From NCBI GenBank assembly GCA_020446285.1, contig JAGREZ010000373.1:1-9605 (forward strand): DNA of 9,605 bases, in the 5' to 3' direction. Made by a program: the position numbers and the translations under genes. The notes beneath the pieces were generated by a model. That model did not search any database. It was given only the letters and a program-made list of their open reading frames with translations, and had not been told where the DNA came from. Shown one piece after another: positions 7,434-9,605 of the stretch; position 1 is the stretch's first letter; each line of letters opens with the position of its first letter. This stretch comes from Geminicoccaceae bacterium. Its GTDB lineage: Bacteria; Pseudomonadota; Alphaproteobacteria; Geminicoccales; Geminicoccaceae.

Positions 7434-7466
7434 GCGCGCGATCCGGGGATCCGGCGATAATCACCC

Positions 7467-7496
7467 TTGACCGCAGCGATACCCGGCCCCTACAAG
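7467..7496 (+). promoter_or_regulatory. Sigma-70-type promoter of the acyl-CoA dehydrogenase operon
   Basis: TTGACC (7467-7472, 5/6 match) and TACAAG (7491-7496, 4/6 match) are separated by 18 nt. Transcription would start near 7503, giving a leader of about 41 nt before ATG 7544. The expected start point falls in the centre of operator 2 (7496-7511), so a bound regulator would block polymerase. Confidence 0.55.
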
Positions 7497-7511
7497 TAAC
7501 CAAATGGTTAC
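7496..7511. promoter_or_regulatory. Operator 2: palindrome at the start point of the acyl-CoA dehydrogenase operon
   Basis: GTAACCAAATGGTTAC consists of perfect 7-bp arms GTAACCA/TGGTTAC around AA, centred between 7503 and 7504. It touches the -10 box and covers the predicted start point. It shares the core TAACCA-N2-TGGTTA with operator 1; the centres are 104 bp apart, close to ten helical turns, so both sites face the same side of the DNA. Confidence 0.78.
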
Positions 7512-7543
7512 ATAAAAACTCCAGCGGGACGGGGCGACGACGG

Positions 7544-8689
7544 ATGTACCTTTCCGATACACATCTGCAGATCAGGGACATGACGAGGCAGTTTGCCGAT
7601 GATGTCATTCGTCCGGTGGCGGAGACGCTCGACCGTCAGGAACGCTTCCCGCGCGAACTGTACGAGGAAATGGCTTCTCTCGGGCTCTTCGGCATAGCAC
7701 TGCCCGAGGAACTTGGCGGGCCCGGGCTCGATACGCTTGCCTATGCCGTCGTGATGGAAGAGCTTTCGCGCGGCTATGCGTCGATTGCCGATCAGTGCGG
7801 TTTGGTCGAGCTCATATCCACGCTCCTGCATCGACACGGGACGAAACCGCAGCAGGAAAGCCTGCTTGGCGATGTGCTGGCAATGCGCAAGCTCGTTTCC
7901 TATTGCATCACGGAACCCGAGGCCGGAACGGATGTCTCCGGCATCCGCACGCGTGCGCGCCGCGATGGCGAGGGCTGGATCCTCGATGGTGGCAAGATCT
8001 GGATCCATAACGCTCCGGTTGCGGATGTCGGCTTCGTCCTTGCGCGCACCGATCCCGATGCCGGTCATCGCGGCATGTCCATCTTCATCGTCGACCTCCA
8101 TGCGGCGGGCGTCTCGCGCGGACCGAAGGAATCGAAGATGGGGCAGCGCGCCAGTCAGGTCGGCGCGCTGCATTTCGATTCCGTGCGCCTTCCGGCCGAT
8201 GCCCTTCTCGGTGAGGAGGGGCGGGGTTTCCACATGATGATGAGCGTACTCGACAAGGGCCGGGTCGGCATCGCCGCCCTTGCCGTCGGTATCGGCCAGG
8301 CGGGACTCGAGGCGGCCGTCGACTATGCCGGCCAACGCCGCCAGTTCGGTCGCGAAATCGCCGAATTCCAGGGCGTGCAATGGCTGCTCGCCGACATGGC
8401 GAGGGATATCGAGGCCGCGCGTCTGCTTGTCCACAGCGCCGCATCGAAGATCGATGCCGGCGAGGACGCCACCATGGCCTGCTCGATGGCCAAGTGCTTT
8501 GCGGGTGACATGGCGGTGGCGCGGACGGCGGATGCGGTGCAGGTTTTCGGTGGATCCGGCTATATCCGGGGTTTCGAGGTCGAGAGACTCTATCGCGATG
8601 CCAAGATTTGTCAGATCTATGAGGGCACCAACCAGATCCAGCGCATGATCATCGCCCGCGAACTGATGAAGAAGGGAGCGCGGGCATGA
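7544..8689 (+). CDS. Acyl-CoA dehydrogenase family flavoprotein
   Basis: FAD enzyme that introduces an alpha,beta double bond into an acyl-CoA and passes electrons to ETF; cytosolic. The 381 residues match the family length. An N-terminal helical domain (IRDMTRQFADDVI, LPEELGG) is followed by the flavin-contacting motif CITEPEAGTD (121-130) and KIWIHNA. The C-terminal domain has RRQFG, then VFGGSGYIRGFEVERLYRDAK and IYEGTNQIQR; the Glu of YEGT (E360) is the catalytic base in MCAD/SCAD-type enzymes. Chain or branch specificity cannot be read from this. The open frame extends far upstream, but that part is antisense to the aldo/keto reductase, so ATG 7544 downstream of the promoter and operator is the start. 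The ribosome site is weak. The stop overlaps the next start (ATGA at 8686-8689). Confidence 0.93.
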   Translation: MYLSDTHLQIRDMTRQFADDVIRPVAETLDRQERFPRELYEEMASLGLFGIALPEELGGPGLDTLAYAVVMEELSRGYASIADQCGLVELISTLLHRHGTKPQQESLLGDVLAMRKLVSYCITEPEAGTDVSGIRTRARRDGEGWILDGGKIWIHNAPVADVGFVLARTDPDAGHRGMSIFIVDLHAAGVSRGPKESKMGQRASQVGALHFDSVRLPADALLGEEGRGFHMMMSVLDKGRVGIAALAVGIGQAGLEAAVDYAGQRRQFGREIAEFQGVQWLLADMARDIEAARLLVHSAASKIDAGEDATMACSMAKCFAGDMAVARTADAVQVFGGSGYIRGFEVERLYRDAKICQIYEGTNQIQRMIIARELMKKGARA

Positions 8690-9468
8690 GCGCTGGCCAC
8701 ACGCACGCTGCAGCACTGGTCACTGGCTCGTCACGCGGCATCGGGTTTGCCATCGCAGCCGCGCTCGCGGGCGAGGGGTTCGCCATCGCCCTCAACGGCC
8801 CGGTGGACGGCAAGGAGTTGAAAGCCGCCGAAAACCGTATCCGTTCCAGCGGTGCGCGGGTCATGCGCGCGCCGTTCGATGTCGCCTCCATCGGCGGACA
8901 TGATGCGGCGCTCGCAGAGGTCGAGGCCGAACTCGGGCCGCTCACCACGCTCGTCAACAATGCCGGCGTCGGTGTGCTTTCACGCGGTGACCTGCTCGAT
9001 GCGTCGCAGGAGAGTTTCGACCGCTGCATGGCCATCAATACGAAAGCGATGTTCTTCCTGTCGCAAGCCTTTGCCAGACGGCTGCTTTCCCGCGAACGCG
9101 ACCCCGACCGCTTCCACAGCATCGTCAACATCACCTCGGCCAATGCCTCGGCGGTGGCCCTGCCGCGCGGCGAATATTGCGCCTCGAAAGCCGCCGCCGC
9201 GATGGTCTCGAAACTGTTCGCCGCACGACTCGGTCCCGAAAACATCGCCGTCTACGATGTCCAGCCCGGACTCATCGCCACCGAGATGACGGCTCCGGTC
9301 ATCGACAGCTACCGCGAGCGCGCCGAAGCCGGCCTCACCCTCTTTCCCCGTGTCGGCCAGCCCGAGGAGATCGGCCGCATCGTCGCCACCCTCGCCACCG
9401 GCCGACTGCCCTACACGACCGGTCAGACCATCTCCGCCGACGCCGGAATGCTCGTCCCGCGTTTCTAG
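8686..9468 (+). CDS. SDR oxidoreductase, 3-ketoacyl reductase-like (FabG type)
   Basis: Classical SDR of 260 residues: cofactor motif TGSSRGIG (13-20), NNAG (91-94), N118, and catalytic S151, Y164 and K168 (YCASK), with the usual end TGQTISADAGMLVPRF. It belongs to the group often labelled 3-ketoacyl-ACP reductase, but many members occur in catabolic clusters and act on other keto or hydroxy compounds. Its ATG overlaps the stop of the acyl-CoA dehydrogenase (ATGA), and AAGGGAG lies 7 nt upstream, so the two are made together. A joint role, desaturation plus keto/hydroxy interconversion on one substrate, is plausible but unproven. The TAG stop coincides with the boundary of an IS5-type element, so any further operon genes may have been cut off. 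The C-terminal length looks normal. Confidence 0.9.
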   Translation: MSAGHTHAAALVTGSSRGIGFAIAAALAGEGFAIALNGPVDGKELKAAENRIRSSGARVMRAPFDVASIGGHDAALAEVEAELGPLTTLVNNAGVGVLSRGDLLDASQESFDRCMAINTKAMFFLSQAFARRLLSRERDPDRFHSIVNITSANASAVALPRGEYCASKAAAAMVSKLFAARLGPENIAVYDVQPGLIATEMTAPVIDSYRERAEAGLTLFPRVGQPEEIGRIVATLATGRLPYTTGQTISADAGMLVPRF

Positions 9469-9605
9469 GTTCTGTTGAGATTCTACCGCAAGAGGATGCA
9501 AGTGGCAGCGATATGAACGAATGCGAGATATCTTCTGGCCAATTTGTCGAAGCGAGAGAACACTCGACGGTAATGTTTGAGAAAGGCTCAATTTGCGTTA
9601 GATAT
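9468..9605 (-). mobile_element. End of an IS5-family insertion sequence (partial)
   Basis: Sequence character changes abruptly just after the SDR stop, from GC-rich coding DNA to lower-GC DNA. The edge GGTTCTGTTGAGATTC resembles the terminal repeats of IS5-family (IS427-like) elements, and a transposase C-terminus reads inward-to-outward on the minus strand with its stop 15 bp from the edge, as in these elements. The target repeat may be TA or CTA just before 9468. The other end lies outside the window, so the boundary and group are provisional. Confidence 0.72.
9483..9605 (-). pseudogene. IS5-family transposase, C-terminal fragment with disrupted frame
   Basis: The minus strand encodes FLKHYRRVFSRFDKLARRYL and then AFVHIAATCILLR before TAG at 9485-9483, a clear match to the C-terminus of IS5-family DDE transposases (YRRV..R.DKLA..YLA). 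Going upstream the frame meets TGA at 9590-9588, where homologs continue into the E-x6-K part of the DDE active site. A neighbouring frame shows IEP, reminiscent of the catalytic RN.IE segment. This suggests a small deletion or frameshift between Glu and Lys, so this copy is probably inactive. The 5' part lies outside the window. Confidence 0.65.

Noticed and set aside
6410..7543. In-frame upstream extension of the acyl-CoA dehydrogenase (possible fusion)
   Set aside because: The extension is antisense to the aldo/keto reductase, which has an intact catalytic tetrad, and it lies upstream of the predicted promoter and operator.
7508..8716. 402-codon minus-strand frame
   Set aside because: Antisense to the acyl-CoA dehydrogenase; composition is that of a GC shadow frame.

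Overview
The window is GC-rich, with dense genes, short spacers and strong third-position G/C use. Together with the protein types (a TIM14/Pam18-like J protein beside a VWA protein, a galU-ugd pair, a TTC38-like protein), this points to an alphaproteobacterium. I cannot place it more narrowly from sequence alone.

Left half, minus strand (about 1-4209): reading right to left there is an SDR dehydrogenase with a TTG start, a VWA-domain protein, a membrane-anchored J-domain protein that follows it after only 3 bp, a 260-bp spacer, then galU and ugd. GalU makes UDP-glucose and Ugd oxidises it to UDP-glucuronate, the usual precursor supply for acidic surface polysaccharides. In this copy ugd has an in-frame TAA at codon 228, in a small AT-rich patch near the window edge. 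Homologous sequence continues in the same frame beyond it, so the gene is either a pseudogene or carries sequence errors.

Middle, plus strand (about 4448-6272): a small four-helix membrane protein and a TTC38-like tetratricopeptide protein. The end of the membrane protein looks frameshifted. A one-base correction in a GGGG run would make it stop 21 bp before the TPR gene instead of running 47 bp into it. A hairpin separates this pair from the convergent aldo/keto reductase gene.

Right half (6335-9468): a divergent catabolic locus. An aldo/keto reductase lies on the minus strand, and an acyl-CoA dehydrogenase plus a FabG-type SDR, coupled by an ATGA overlap, lie on the plus strand. The 192-bp space between them holds two near-identical palindromes (TAACCA-N2-TGGTTA) whose centres are 104 bp apart, each sitting on the predicted promoter of one side. 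This looks like a small regulon under one dimeric regulator that is not encoded here. The substrate is unknown.

Right edge (9468-9605): the end of an IS5-family insertion sequence abuts the SDR stop codon, with a damaged 3' piece of its transposase gene on the minus strand. I found no RNA genes or CRISPR, and no convincing new defence or biosynthetic system. The best leads are the paired operators with their unassigned enzymes, the interrupted ugd, and the VWA/J-protein pair.
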